Assembly (NCBI RefSeq): GCF_019702925.1
Contig: NZ_AP024713.1
Coordinates: 1,302,001-1,366,000, forward strand
Length of the DNA: 64,000 bases
Origin: Campylobacter sp. 19-13652
GTDB lineage: Bacteria > Campylobacterota > Campylobacteria > Campylobacterales > Campylobacteraceae
Reading direction: 5' to 3'
Shown here: in pieces, positions 37,899-46,322 of the stretch
How the letters are laid out: every line of letters begins with the position of its first letter
How positions within the stretch are numbered: the stretch's first letter is position 1
Program-made: the position numbers and the translations under genes
The notes under the pieces: generated by a model
Database searches by the model: none
The model's input: the letters and a program-made list of their open reading frames with translations, nothing else
Told to the model about the DNA's origin: nothing

Positions 37899-38657
37899 TT
37901 AATTTAGATTATATTTTTTAGCTATTTTTTCAAACTCGCCGCTCTCTTTTATCTGCTTAATGGCGGCATCTATTTTTGAGATTTCAGATTTAAATTTATC
38001 CTTTGCAAAAGCTATAGCAAAACCATCGCTACCATCTGGCTCAGAATAAAACTCGTTAATCTCTCCATTTGATTTATTAATAAACTCAAAACCCAAGGAG
38101 CTATCAGTAACTAAAGCATCAACTTTGCCTGCTTTTAAAGAGGCAAAAAGCATAGGCGTGCTTTCAAATGGCACGAAAACAACCCCTGGTATCTCCTTTG
38201 CAAAGCTCTCTTGCAATGTGCCAACCTGAGCACCTACTCTTTTGCCATCCAGACTTGATTTATCCTTAAATCCAGCCCCGCTAGCTGATACAAATAGATG
38301 TTCTGTCTTAAAATAAGGTGCGCTAAAATCCACGCTCTTACGGCGTGCTTCTGTTGCGCTCATGCCACTTATAGCAGCGTCTATTTTACCGCTTACTAAA
38401 GCTGGAATAAGTCCATCAAACTGTATATTTTGCACGTCAAATTTAATCCCGGTTTTTGCACTTATTGCGTTTAAAAGCTCTATATCAAAGCCACTTATTT
38501 GGTTTTTCTCATCCAAAAACTCAAAAGGTGGATAATCTGCACTTGTCCCAACTCTAAGCACAACTTCGCTTGCGCTAGTGCTATCGTTACCATGCTTGCT
38601 ATCAGCGCAAGCTACAAAAAAAATGCCAAATAAAAATAAAGCTATGATTTTTTTCAT
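37899..38657 (-). CDS. Lipoprotein amino-acid ABC binding protein
   Basis: 252 residues. Signal peptide with lipobox (LFGIFFVACADSK), so probably membrane-anchored. Family 3 fold: VGTSADYPPFEFLDEKN, GFDIELLNAI, AISGMSATEARRKSVDFSAPY, GSDGFAIAFAKD. Sits between the ATPase gene and the soluble paralogue, 11-14 nt from each. Two receptors for one permease suggest either two ligands or a duplicate. Confidence 0.85.
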   Translation of the reverse strand: MKKIIALFLFGIFFVACADSKHGNDSTSASEVVLRVGTSADYPPFEFLDEKNQISGFDIELLNAISAKTGIKFDVQNIQFDGLIPALVSGKIDAAISGMSATEARRKSVDFSAPYFKTEHLFVSASGAGFKDKSSLDGKRVGAQVGTLQESFAKEIPGVVFVPFESTPMLFASLKAGKVDALVTDSSLGFEFINKSNGEINEFYSEPDGSDGFAIAFAKDKFKSEISKIDAAIKQIKESGEFEKIAKKYNLN

Positions 38658-38671
38658 TTTTTATCCTAAAT

Positions 38672-39403
38672 TTAAATATGATTTAAAACCTTGCTTAAAA
38701 ATTCCTTTAAGCGAGGATCTTTTGGGGCGTTAAAGATATTTTCAGGGCTATCATCTACCGCGATACGTCCCTTGTCCATAAAAAATATCCTATTTGCCAC
38801 CTTGCGAGCAAATCCCATTTCGTGCGTAACCACTATCATGGTAATGCCCTGCGCTGCCACGTCCTTCATAATCTCAAGCACCTCGCCTATCATCTCAGGA
38901 TCAAGTGCGCTTGTTGGCTCGTCAAATAATATAACTTCTGGGCTCATTGCAAGAGCCCGCGCGATAGCTATACGTTGCTTTTGTCCTCCGCTTAGTTTGT
39001 GTGGATAGGCACTTTTTTTATCCTCTAAGCCTACGCTTTTAAGCAAATTTATAGCGCGTTTTTCTGCGCCTTCCTTATCCAAAAATCCAGCTTTTATGGG
39101 CGCTAGAGTCAGATTTTCAAGCACTGTTTTATTTGCAAAAAGATTAAAATGCTGAAAAACCATACTAACTTTTTGGCGAATTTTATTAATGTCTATTTTT
39201 TTATCCATTATATCGTCATCGTTTATTAGGATATGCCCGCTAGTTGGCTCCTCTAGGCGATTTAGGCAACGCAAAAATGTACTTTTACCTCCGCCACTTG
39301 GCCCTATTATCGCTATGACTTCACCTTTATTTATTTTTACATTTATATCTTTTAAAACATGCAAATCGCCATATTTTTTGTTTAAATTTAAAACTTCAAT
39401 CAT
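38672..39403 (-). CDS. Amino-acid ABC transporter ATPase (GlnQ-like)
   Basis: 243 residues. Walker [17 protein letters not shown]-loop VFQHFNLF, signature [15 protein letters not shown], Walker [16 protein letters not shown]-loop [11 protein letters not shown]: the polar amino-acid uptake (PAAT) subfamily. Overlaps the permease gene by 8 nt. Confidence 0.92.
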   Translation of the reverse strand: MIEVLNLNKKYGDLHVLKDINVKINKGEVIAIIGPSGGGKSTFLRCLNRLEEPTSGHILINDDDIMDKKIDINKIRQKVSMVFQHFNLFANKTVLENLTLAPIKAGFLDKEGAEKRAINLLKSVGLEDKKSAYPHKLSGGQKQRIAIARALAMSPEVILFDEPTSALDPEMIGEVLEIMKDVAAQGITMIVVTHEMGFARKVANRIFFMDKGRIAVDDSPENIFNAPKDPRLKEFLSKVLNHI

Positions 39404-40100
39404 TTTTATTCAACCTCTCTTCTAGGCTTTTTGCAAGAAAAGAAAATAACTTCACGCTCACATAATAAACTATTCCTGTAAAAATTATCGGCTTTGGACT
39501 GTAAAATACAGCCTGTAAGCTTTTGCTCTGCATTGTAATATCCACAACGCTTATATAGCCCACAACCGAAGTCTCCTTAAAAAGTGAGATAAACTCATTG
39601 GCTAAAGCTGGGAGTATGTTTTTTGTTGCTTGCGGAAATACTATCTCTTTCATTGAGGTTGTGTAGCTAAGCCCCATAGCACGAGCAGCTTCCATCTGCC
39701 CTTTATCCACGCTATTTATGCCACTGCGGACTATTTCAGCAATATAGGCTGAGCTATTTAGCCCAAGGGCGATGATGGCGACGTAAAAATTATCACTCCA
39801 GCTGGCAAAAATCACGACTGAAAATATCAAAAGCTGAAGCAGCAGCGGTGTGCCACGTAAAATATCAATGTATTCATCAATGATAAAATTTAAAGGCTTT
39901 ATATGCAAAAAACGTAAAAACGCCAAAGTAAAGCCAACTAAAATACCCAAAGCTATACCACCTAAAGTAAGCCCCAATGTAACTCCGTAACTATGAATAT
40001 AAGCTGCACGCTGAACATCGTTCATGTCAGTAGGATAGGCGTAATAACCAGCTACGGCTATTGCGATTATAAAGAGTATAAATTTGAATAATTTTAGCAA
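39396..40100 (-). CDS. Amino-acid ABC transporter permease
   Basis: 234 residues, TTG start preceded by AAGGTC. Five or so membrane helices and the coupling-helix EAA motif [23 protein letters not shown]. The segment [18 protein letters not shown] is typical of HisM/GlnP permeases. First gene of the transporter-thi operon; a single permease gene implies a homodimer. Confidence 0.9.
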   Translation of the reverse strand: MLKLFKFILFIIAIAVAGYYAYPTDMNDVQRAAYIHSYGVTLGLTLGGIALGILVGFTLAFLRFLHIKPLNFIIDEYIDILRGTPLLLQLLIFSVVIFASWSDNFYVAIIALGLNSSAYIAEIVRSGINSVDKGQMEAARAMGLSYTTSMKEIVFPQATKNILPALANEFISLFKETSVVGYISVVDITMQSKSLQAVFYSPKPIIFTGIVYYVSVKLFSFLAKSLEERLNKND

Positions 40101-40128
40101 TTTTTGACCTTGTGAAAAAATGACGTAA

Positions 40129-40134
40129 ATTATA
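40129..40134 (-). promoter_or_regulatory. -10 box of the ABC transporter-thiD-thiE operon
   Basis: Minus strand TTTATATAATTTACG holds TATAAT 28 nt before the TTG start. The leader is too short for a TPP riboswitch, and no THI-box-like sequence is visible, so the thi genes here are not obviously under thiamin control. Confidence 0.5.
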
Positions 40135-40228
40135 TAAAAATTAATTTTTCATTTAGCTTAAATATAAAATTTAAGGCATTTTAAACCATATATTATATAT
40201 CATATCTACTTTACTTTCAGGAGAATTT

Positions 40229-41710
40229 ATGCAAATAGGCTCATACGCAGCGATATTACTTTATGTTTTATCAATCATAGCAATTAGCTACTACTCATAC
40301 GCAAGACACTCATCAATGAGTGATTATCTAATAGGCAGCAGATCATTAGGTCCTGTAACGACGGCGCTATCAGCTGGGGCTAGCGATATGAGTGGTTGGA
40401 TGCTACTTGGAGTACCTGGGGCTGCGTATATAAGCGGACTTGGCAATATATGGATGATAATAGGGCTTTGCATAGGAGCATATTGTAACTACCTTTTTTT
40501 AGCAAAAAGGCTTAGAATTTATACAGAAGTAGCCAAAAATAGTATAACCATACCCGATTTTTTGGAAAACCGCTTTAAGGATAAAAGTGGGGCTTTACGC
40601 CTAGTTTCTGGGCTTTTGATACTTGTATTTTTCACTCTTTACGTTAGCAGCGGCATCATCGCTGGAGGCAAGAGTTTTGAGAGCTTTTTTGGGATTTCGT
40701 TTGCCTATGGTGCACTTGCCACGCTTGCGATAGTGATATTTTACACATTTTTTGGCGGATTTAAAACAGTCGCACTTACAGACGCATTTCAAGGAATGCT
40801 TATGTTTATAGTCTTAATCAGTGTGCCTTTGATGACGTATTTAAGCTTAAATTTACCAGATAATACAAGCGTTTTTTCTATGATTAAAAGCCTAAATCAA
40901 AATGCGCTAAATCCCTTTTACAACCAGAGCCTAATCGGCATCATCGGGCTTTTAGCTTGGGGGTTTGGCTACTTTGGGCAGCCTCATATCATAGTACGCT
41001 TTATGGCTATAAAAAGCTCAAGCGACCTTGATAGTGCTAGGCGTATAGGCATCGGCTGGATGGGGCTTGGCATGGCTGGAGCTATGGCAAGCGGCATGCT
41101 TGGCTTTGTCTATTTTTCAAATTTAAAAAACCCACTAAGCGATCCAGAGACGGTGTTTTTACAGCTTGGTAGCACGCTTTTTCATCCATTTTTCCTAGGT
41201 GTCATAATCTCAGCCGTACTAGCCGCTATAATGAGCACCCTAGCAAGCCAGCTTTTAGTAAGCGCAAGCTCCGTTAGCAAAGACTTTGTGCTTGCATTTT
41301 ATAAAAAAGAACTATCTCAAGTAGCACAAGTAAGAATAACCCAAACAGCCGTGCTTTGCGTAGGTGCAGTCGCGACTGCTTTAGCCTTTGCCTCAAGCGA
41401 CACAGTGCTAAAAGCAGTCGGAAACGCATGGGCTGGCTTTGGAGCTAGCTTTGGCCCTGTGCTTTTATTTAGCCTATACTGGGGGCGAACGAGCGCAGCT
41501 GGAGCGCTTTGGGGGATGATTAGCGGTGGCGTGAGCGTGCTTTTATGGATATACCTTGGGCTTAGTGAATATGTGTACGAAATGCTTCCTGCTGTCGTGA
41601 TAAGTAGCGCAGTTATAGTGATTGCAAGCCTAGCTTCAAAAAAGACAACCGCCGAAATAGCACATGAGTTTAATAAGGTAAAAAGCATAATAACCAAAAA
41701 GGAAAATTAA
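40229..41710 (+). CDS. putP: Sodium/proline symporter
   Basis: 493 residues, about 13 membrane helices, SSS family. Helix 2 motif ALSAGASDMSGWMLLGVPGA carries the Na+-binding residues, GFGYFGQPHIIVRFMAIKSS matches the PutP signature, and SAVLAAIMSTLASQLLVSAS is the conserved helix 8 region. It imports proline, an important carbon source for Campylobacter. Ribosome site AGGAG 7 nt upstream. Very AT-rich upstream region. Confidence 0.93.
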   Translation: MQIGSYAAILLYVLSIIAISYYSYARHSSMSDYLIGSRSLGPVTTALSAGASDMSGWMLLGVPGAAYISGLGNIWMIIGLCIGAYCNYLFLAKRLRIYTEVAKNSITIPDFLENRFKDKSGALRLVSGLLILVFFTLYVSSGIIAGGKSFESFFGISFAYGALATLAIVIFYTFFGGFKTVALTDAFQGMLMFIVLISVPLMTYLSLNLPDNTSVFSMIKSLNQNALNPFYNQSLIGIIGLLAWGFGYFGQPHIIVRFMAIKSSSDLDSARRIGIGWMGLGMAGAMASGMLGFVYFSNLKNPLSDPETVFLQLGSTLFHPFFLGVIISAVLAAIMSTLASQLLVSASSVSKDFVLAFYKKELSQVAQVRITQTAVLCVGAVATALAFASSDTVLKAVGNAWAGFGASFGPVLLFSLYWGRTSAAGALWGMISGGVSVLLWIYLGLSEYVYEMLPAVVISSAVIVIASLASKKTTAEIAHEFNKVKSIITKKEN

Positions 41711-41908
41711 GTGAAACTAGCTTTTACAATAGCCATATTTAGCGTATCTCTGATAGCACTAGAGGCACAAATCGAACAAGAAATTACCCAAAAGCGGCAA
41801 ATACAAAAAATAGACATGCACGGAGGAAAGAGCATAAAATTTAAAAGCTTTAACCCCGAAAATTTAAATCAACAAAAAAGTATAAATGATATTATAAAAG
41901 ACAAATAA
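41711..41908 (+). CDS. Small exported protein downstream of putP
   Basis: 65 residues, GTG start directly after the putP TAA, so probably coupled. Residues 1-18 (KLAFTIAIFSVSLIALEA) look like a signal peptide or anchor. The rest is a short basic, Gln/Lys-rich tail (QIEQEITQKRQIQK, then IKFKSFNPENLNQQK). I recognise no family. Its role may be tied to putP. Confidence 0.6.
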   Translation: MKLAFTIAIFSVSLIALEAQIEQEITQKRQIQKIDMHGGKSIKFKSFNPENLNQQKSINDIIKDK

Positions 41909-41925
41909 AAAGCTTAAAAAGTAAA

Positions 41926-41947
41926 GCCCACGCATAAAAGCGTAGGC
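41926..41947 (-). terminator. Hairpin between convergent putP-side and rhodanese genes
   Basis: GCCCACGC (41926-41933) pairs with GCGTAGGC (41940-41947) with one mismatch and a 6-nt loop. On the minus strand it is followed within a few bases by TTTACTTTTT, so it probably ends the rhodanese transcript; the plus side has no T run. Confidence 0.45.
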
Positions 41948-41962
41948 AAAAATGCAATAAAT

Positions 41963-42358
41963 TTATTTATCGTAAGGCACAGTATGGTATCCTTGTTTGA
42001 TAAGCGAAACCACACCACCGTTTAAGTTAATAATCTCAAGCTTTATGCCCTGCTTTGCGAGCTCCTCTTCTAAAAAATTCGCAGCATATGTGCTTCTTCT
42101 ACCTGTACGACATATGAGTGCTACTGGCTTAGTAGGGTCTATTTTACTTAGTACTTCTTGTGCGAACTTTTGCTTATTTCCAACTATATCTATTGTAAGA
42201 GCACCCTCTACAATCCCAGTCTCCCTCCACTCATCAGGGGTGCGCACGTCTATGATTTGCGGATACTGACTCACACTATCTGGCGTAACATCTACCGTTT
42301 TTATCTCGGCATTAGCAAAACCCAAAAAAACAATCAAAGCTGCTAAAATTTTAATCAT
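41963..42358 (-). CDS. Exported rhodanese-domain protein 1
   Basis: 131 residues. Signal peptide (KILAALIVFLGFANA) and a single rhodanese domain. The active-site loop CRTGRRS contains the catalytic Cys, after DVRTPDEWRETGIVEGA. A periplasmic sulfur-transfer or redox role is likely; the acceptor is unknown. A close paralogue lies 17 nt upstream, with the same ending (GYHTVPYDK versus GYKTVPYETK), so the pair arose by duplication. Confidence 0.85.
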   Translation of the reverse strand: MIKILAALIVFLGFANAEIKTVDVTPDSVSQYPQIIDVRTPDEWRETGIVEGALTIDIVGNKQKFAQEVLSKIDPTKPVALICRTGRRSTYAANFLEEELAKQGIKLEIINLNGGVVSLIKQGYHTVPYDK

Positions 42359-42375
42359 TAATATCTCCTTTAAAT

Positions 42376-42762
42376 TTACTTGGTCTCATATGGCACAGTT
42401 TTATAGCCATCATTTATAAGCTTAGTCATGCCGTCTTTAAAAACTACTATCTTTAGCCCTCTAATCTCGTCATCCAAGCTCCTTGCTAAAAATGGACTTC
42501 TAGTACCAAGCCTGCAAACAAATGCAACTGGCTTGCTTAAATCAAGGTCTTTTATAAGCTTTTGCAATATCTTTTTTCTATTTCCGCGCATATCAACTGT
42601 AATGGCGCCCTTTATCACACCTGTTTGCTTCCACTCCTCAGGGGTTCTAACGTCTACTATTTGGGGATATTTGCTCACCTCATCTGGCGCAACAGAGATA
42701 ATCTCCACTTTTGCGCCTGCAAAAATCGCTAGTCCTGCTAATAAAAATAAAAATTTAAGCAT
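42376..42762 (-). CDS. Exported rhodanese-domain protein 2
   Basis: 128 residues from the ATG at 42762, which has a perfect GGAGG site. Longer in-frame starts would add a charged tail before the signal peptide (LKFLFLLAGLAIFAGAK). Active loop CRLGTRS keeps the catalytic Cys; DVRTPEEWKQTGVIKGA matches paralogue 1. Divergent from the histidine-rich lipoprotein gene. Confidence 0.83.
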   Translation of the reverse strand: MLKFLFLLAGLAIFAGAKVEIISVAPDEVSKYPQIVDVRTPEEWKQTGVIKGAITVDMRGNRKKILQKLIKDLDLSKPVAFVCRLGTRSPFLARSLDDEIRGLKIVVFKDGMTKLINDGYKTVPYETK

Positions 42763-42847
42763 CAAAAGCCTCCTTTTCCACTGAGTATATTTTGCCAATA
42801 TAATACTGCAATTATTTAAATTTATCAATAAATTGAGCTTTTTATTG

Positions 42848-42853
42848 TATAAT
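42848..42853 (+). promoter_or_regulatory. -10 box of the His-rich lipoprotein gene
   Basis: TTGTATAATTTCGC contains TATAAT 25 nt before the ATG at 42879. Confidence 0.55.
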
Positions 42854-42878
42854 TTCGCAAATTTATAAAGGAAAATAA

Positions 42879-43334
42879 ATGAAAACTGCTATCATATTAA
42901 GCCTATTTCTATTTACCCTAGCTGGTTGCGCTCATAGCTATAAATCAGAGCAAGCCACAACCACGCACCATCACACAAACACCCATGAACATCACATGGA
43001 TGCAAACGGAAAAATGATGGCAAGTTGCCCCATGATGAAGGATTTTCAACTTAGGGATATGCCAAATACACCGCTGAAAAATAGCGCAAAAGAGGCAAAT
43101 GAGATAGAGACTGCTATTTTAGAAAACTTTAAAGGTGAAATAAAAGCCGTAGCTTATGCAAAATATCCAAAAGGCGAAGGCATAGAGTTTATATCGACCA
43201 AAAATATAAATAGAATAAGCCTAAGAAAAATAGGCAAAAGACTGGCTAATTTTATAAGAGAGATGACTGGCTCATCGGCGCTAATTGAGGTTAATACAAA
43301 AATAAATGGAGTAGCGGTTAGCAAAATGTATTAA
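42879..43334 (+). CDS. Histidine-rich putative lipoprotein
   Basis: 151 residues. Lipobox FTLAGCAHS, so the mature protein begins at Cys17 or so. Residues about 25-50 are His/Met/Cys-rich (HHHTNTHEHHMDANG, KMMASCPMMK), a likely metal-binding stretch, possibly for copper or nickel. The C-terminal 80 residues look like a small alpha/beta domain (AVAYAKYPKGEGIEFIS). I know no family. Divergent from the tandem rhodanese genes; whether they work together is unknown. Confidence 0.6.
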   Translation: MKTAIILSLFLFTLAGCAHSYKSEQATTTHHHTNTHEHHMDANGKMMASCPMMKDFQLRDMPNTPLKNSAKEANEIETAILENFKGEIKAVAYAKYPKGEGIEFISTKNINRISLRKIGKRLANFIREMTGSSALIEVNTKINGVAVSKMY

Positions 43335-43351
43335 ATTTAATTTAATCATGC

Positions 43352-43357
43352 TATAAT
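43352..43357 (+). promoter_or_regulatory. -10 box of the gene at 43394
   Basis: CATGCTATAATGGC gives TATAAT with a TGC extension, 36 nt upstream of the ATG. Confidence 0.55.
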
Positions 43358-43393
43358 GGCAAAACTTTCAAATTTATAAAAAGGATTTTATAG

Positions 43394-44023
43394 ATGAATA
43401 TACTTAACATAAATAGCGCATACGCGCAGGCAAACTATGAGTTTAAGTCTAGTAAGGATATAGCGTCTGAGCTAAACGAAAGCCTATCTGGCATAAATAT
43501 GCTAACAGATAAGCCAAGTAATGAGAAAATCAAGCAGATGGTCTCACAAATAGACGCTCAGCAGCTTTTTGATAGCTATACCATATCTACCTTTAATTTT
43601 GCCTCAGATACTTTTAAGATACAAGGAAGTCTATCTGATATATTTACTGGCGAAAATAGTGTAGCTGATAGCAGAATTCAAGGAATTTTAAGCACGATAG
43701 ATGAAAAGAGCATAGGATATAACGGCAAGGCGCTTTATATGATGGATAGCTTTGATGCCTCCATGCTCGTTAAAGATGGTGGGTTTTTCAGCGTAGAAAA
43801 TACAGCTGATAGGATAGCTGATTTTGTCCTAAGCTTTGCTGGAGATGACGAAAAGTTGCTAAAAGCTGGACGCGAAGGTATGCTAAGAGGTTTTAAAGAC
43901 GCAGAAAAAATATGGGGAGACGCACTGCCTGAAATATCACAAAAAACGATAGAACTAGCCACTCAAAAGGTAGATAAAAAGCTATCGCAAATAGGCGCAA
44001 ATTTAATGGATGCTAGCGTATGA
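43394..44023 (+). CDS. Conserved hypothetical protein
   Basis: 209 residues, AAGGA site, no signal peptide or membrane helix. The C-terminal half is helical and reads SFAGDDEKLLKAGREGMLRG then FKDAEKIWGDALPEISQKT, which I associate with a Campylobacterota family sometimes labelled hydrogenase-4 component G or DUF5610. No hydrogenase genes are near, so that label should not be taken as function. Overlaps the next lipoprotein gene by 4 nt. Confidence 0.6.
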   Translation: MNILNINSAYAQANYEFKSSKDIASELNESLSGINMLTDKPSNEKIKQMVSQIDAQQLFDSYTISTFNFASDTFKIQGSLSDIFTGENSVADSRIQGILSTIDEKSIGYNGKALYMMDSFDASMLVKDGGFFSVENTADRIADFVLSFAGDDEKLLKAGREGMLRGFKDAEKIWGDALPEISQKTIELATQKVDKKLSQIGANLMDASV

Positions 44024-44397
44024 GGCTTAAAACAGCCTTTGGTGTGGCAATTGTAGCAGCTATCTTATCAGGCTGCTACAACCAACCAGCTCCAGCCACG
44101 AACAAAACTAAATTTAAAACCATAAATGTAAGCGGAATAGTAACGAAAGTATCTTTTACCCAAAGTGGCTACTGCTATGAACTAATGCTAAAACAAGGGC
44201 GAAGTGTACCTCTTTGCAAAGCCAAACAGCACTATAGTATAGGCGACACCATAACATACTCACGCGATAAAAATGGGGTTGTAAAAACCAGTCTAATAAA
44301 GCAAGCAAGCACCACAAAAGCACCCATCCTACGCAAACCTAAACCCAAAAAAAGCAAAATATCCCCACCAAAAAATGAAACTATAAGTTTCGATTAG
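44020..44397 (+). CDS. Small putative lipoprotein
   Basis: 125 residues. Signal peptide with lipobox AAILSGCYNQ. Mature part: a short OB-like beta segment (INVSGIVTKVSFTQSGYCYE, then YSIGDTITYSRDKNGVV) and a Lys/Pro-rich tail (APILRKPKPKKSKISPPK) that may contact peptidoglycan or the outer membrane. Coupled to the preceding gene by an ATGA overlap. Function unknown. A 145 nt gap follows that contains an imperfect inverted repeat at 44400-44441 and the promoter at 44504. Confidence 0.6.
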   Translation: MRLKTAFGVAIVAAILSGCYNQPAPATNKTKFKTINVSGIVTKVSFTQSGYCYELMLKQGRSVPLCKAKQHYSIGDTITYSRDKNGVVKTSLIKQASTTKAPILRKPKPKKSKISPPKNETISFD

Positions 44398-44503
44398 CCG
44401 TTGATTTACTACAACATTTTATAATTTTAGTAGCAATCAACATGAACTCCTTTTAAGAGACTAGAATATCTGGTCTCTACCCATTTCTTAAGCATAGTTT
44501 TAT

Positions 44504-44509
44504 TATAAT
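44504..44509 (+). promoter_or_regulatory. -10 box of the glycosyltransferase operon
   Basis: TTTTATTATAATTAC contains TATAAT 33 nt before the ATG at 44543. Confidence 0.55.
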
Positions 44510-44542
44510 TACAACTTTTTAATCCAAGGATAAGTAAAAATA

Positions 44543-45661
44543 ATGAAAAAAGCTTTAGTATCTGACTGGCTAACCACAAATGCGGGCGCTGAAAAGGTTG
44601 TGGGTGCCATAAATTTACTATATCCAGAAATTGATAATTATGCCTTGGTTGACACTTTAAATGAAAGTGACAGAAAAGAAATTCTACTAGGGAAAAGAGC
44701 CACCACAAGCTTTTTACAAAATATGCCTTTTGCTGGTCATAATTTCAGGAGATTTCTTCCACTATTCCCATACGCTATAGAACAGTTTGATTTATCAAGA
44801 TATGAGGTGGTTTTATCTAGCTCTCACTGCGTTGCAAAAGGAGTATTAACATCCCATGAACAGCTTCACATATGTTACATTCATACCCCTATGCGCTATG
44901 CTTGGGATATGCATAATGAATATCTAGCAAATTCTGGCTTTGGCAAATTTAAAAAGGCTATCGCTAGTTATTTTTTATACAAAATAAGACAATGGGACAC
45001 AGTAAGCTCTTTAAGAGTTGATAAATTTATAGCGAACTCAAATTTTGTAGCCTCAAGAGTAAAAAAAATATACAACAAAGAGGCAAAAGTAATTTATCCG
45101 CCGGTAGATATTGACAAATTTTCGCTAGGAAATAAAAGTGATGAATATTACTTAACAGCTGGTAGACTTGTCTCATACAAAAAATTTGATCTTATAATAA
45201 AAGCCTTTAATAAAAATAAACGCAAACTTATAATAATAGGAGAAGGCAAAGAGCTAGAAAATCTAAAAAAAATTGCCAACAAAAACATAGAATTTTTAGA
45301 AAAAGTTGATAATAATGCTTTAGTTAAAACTATGCAAAATGCAAAGGCATTTGTATTTGCAGCAAAAGAAGATTTTGGCATCACACCAGTTGAAGCTATG
45401 GCCTGCGGAAAGCCTGTTATATTCTATGCGCAAGGAGGGGTTACTGAGAGTGTTAGAGATGGTATTGAGGGCATTGGATTTTACAAACAAAATGAATTAA
45501 GCCTAAATGAAGCCATAAATGAATTTGAAAAAAATATAGACTGTTTTAATCCAGAAAAAATAAGATTAAGAGCACTTAACTTTAGTAAAGATAATTTTAT
45601 AAAGAATATGAAACAAGAAATATCAAACACATACAATATGTGGAAAGATGGGGTTTTATGA
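44543..45661 (+). CDS. Glycosyltransferase, GT4-type (WbaZ-like)
   Basis: 372 residues, GT-B fold. N-terminal acceptor domain starts KKALVSDWLTTNAGAEKVV; HICYIHTPMRYAWD and FIANSNFVASRVKKIYNK follow, then the nucleotide-sugar domain with YLTAGRLVSYKKFDLIIKAF and the C-terminal EDFGITPVEAMACGKPVIFY. Closest in look to mannosyltransferases of the WbaZ group; donor specificity is inferred. Overlaps the sugar-phosphate transferase gene by 4 nt. AT-rich, like the cluster at 27-32 kb, with which it may cooperate. Confidence 0.82.
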   Translation: MKKALVSDWLTTNAGAEKVVGAINLLYPEIDNYALVDTLNESDRKEILLGKRATTSFLQNMPFAGHNFRRFLPLFPYAIEQFDLSRYEVVLSSSHCVAKGVLTSHEQLHICYIHTPMRYAWDMHNEYLANSGFGKFKKAIASYFLYKIRQWDTVSSLRVDKFIANSNFVASRVKKIYNKEAKVIYPPVDIDKFSLGNKSDEYYLTAGRLVSYKKFDLIIKAFNKNKRKLIIIGEGKELENLKKIANKNIEFLEKVDNNALVKTMQNAKAFVFAAKEDFGITPVEAMACGKPVIFYAQGGVTESVRDGIEGIGFYKQNELSLNEAINEFEKNIDCFNPEKIRLRALNFSKDNFIKNMKQEISNTYNMWKDGVL

Positions 45662-46260
45662 AGCGTTGCTTTGATCTTTTTATGGTTTTAGTAACATCCC
45701 CTCTTTGGGCTAGCCTACTAAGTGCTGTGATAATTGTTAGCAAAATAGCAGACCCTAAAGGAAAAATATTTTTCATACAAAAAAGACTTGGCAAAAATGG
45801 AAAGTTATTTTCATGTTATAAAATACGTTCCATGTTCTCTAAAGATGGGATACTTGAGGAGTATTTTAATAACAATAAAGATGAACTTGAATATTATCAA
45901 AAATACCGCAAACTACGCTTTGACCCAAGAATAACAAAGCTAGGAAGAGTACTAAGAAAAACATCTCTAGATGAGTTACCACAGCTTTTTAATGTAATTT
46001 TAGGAGACATGAGCCTTGTCGGCCCACGTCCATATATACCAAGTGAAGTAACTAATATAGATAAAGAAATCATGCAAGCAATTCTTAGTGTCCGCCCTGG
46101 AATTACTGGATTGTGGCAAATTAGCGGAAGGAGCTCTCTTAGCTTTGAAAAGAGAGTAAAACTAGATATGCAATATATAAAAAATAGAAATTTTTGGTTT
46201 GATGTAAAAATATTTTTTATTACCTTCTATGTAGTTTTGGTGCAAAAAGGCTCGGTATAA
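45658..46260 (+). CDS. Undecaprenyl-phosphate sugar phosphotransferase
   Basis: 200 residues from the ATG at 45658, which overlaps the upstream stop (ATGA). It corresponds to the catalytic domain of the polyprenol-phosphate phosphoglycosyltransferase family: a single re-entrant membrane helix at the N-terminus, KLFSCYKIRSMF, the Asp-Glu dyad in KTSLDELPQLFNV, VGPRPYIPSEV and ITGLWQISGRSS. It starts synthesis of a lipid-linked glycan by transferring a sugar phosphate. It lacks the N-terminal membrane domain of WbaP. Its stop codon lies inside the palindrome at 46255. Confidence 0.86.
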   Translation: MKRCFDLFMVLVTSPLWASLLSAVIIVSKIADPKGKIFFIQKRLGKNGKLFSCYKIRSMFSKDGILEEYFNNNKDELEYYQKYRKLRFDPRITKLGRVLRKTSLDELPQLFNVILGDMSLVGPRPYIPSEVTNIDKEIMQAILSVRPGITGLWQISGRSSLSFEKRVKLDMQYIKNRNFWFDVKIFFITFYVVLVQKGSV

Positions 46261-46278
46261 CTTAAATTTAAGTTATAC
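46255..46278. promoter_or_regulatory. Perfect 24-bp palindrome at the secretin promoter
   Basis: The left half GTATAACTTAAA is followed without spacer by its exact complement TTTAAGTTATAC. It includes the stop codon of the sugar phosphotransferase gene and ends 5 nt before the -10 box at 46284, so it covers the -35 zone of the secretin promoter. It may be an operator; being followed by TTTT, it could also act as a weak terminator. Confidence 0.6.
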
Positions 46279-46283
46279 TTTTA

Positions 46284-46289
46284 TATAAT
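46284..46289 (+). promoter_or_regulatory. -10 box of the secretin-ATPase operon
   Basis: TTTTATATAATAGT contains TATAAT 33 nt upstream of the TTG start at 46323, directly after the 24-bp palindrome. Confidence 0.55.
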
Positions 46290-46322
46290 AGTATATAAAT
46301 ACAAGCTAAATTAAGGAATATT

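Noticed and set aside
37888-40228. TPP riboswitch for the thi genes
   Set aside because: The leader before the transporter operon is under 30 nt from the -10 box to the start, gaps inside the operon are at most 14 nt, and no THI-box-like sequence is seen.
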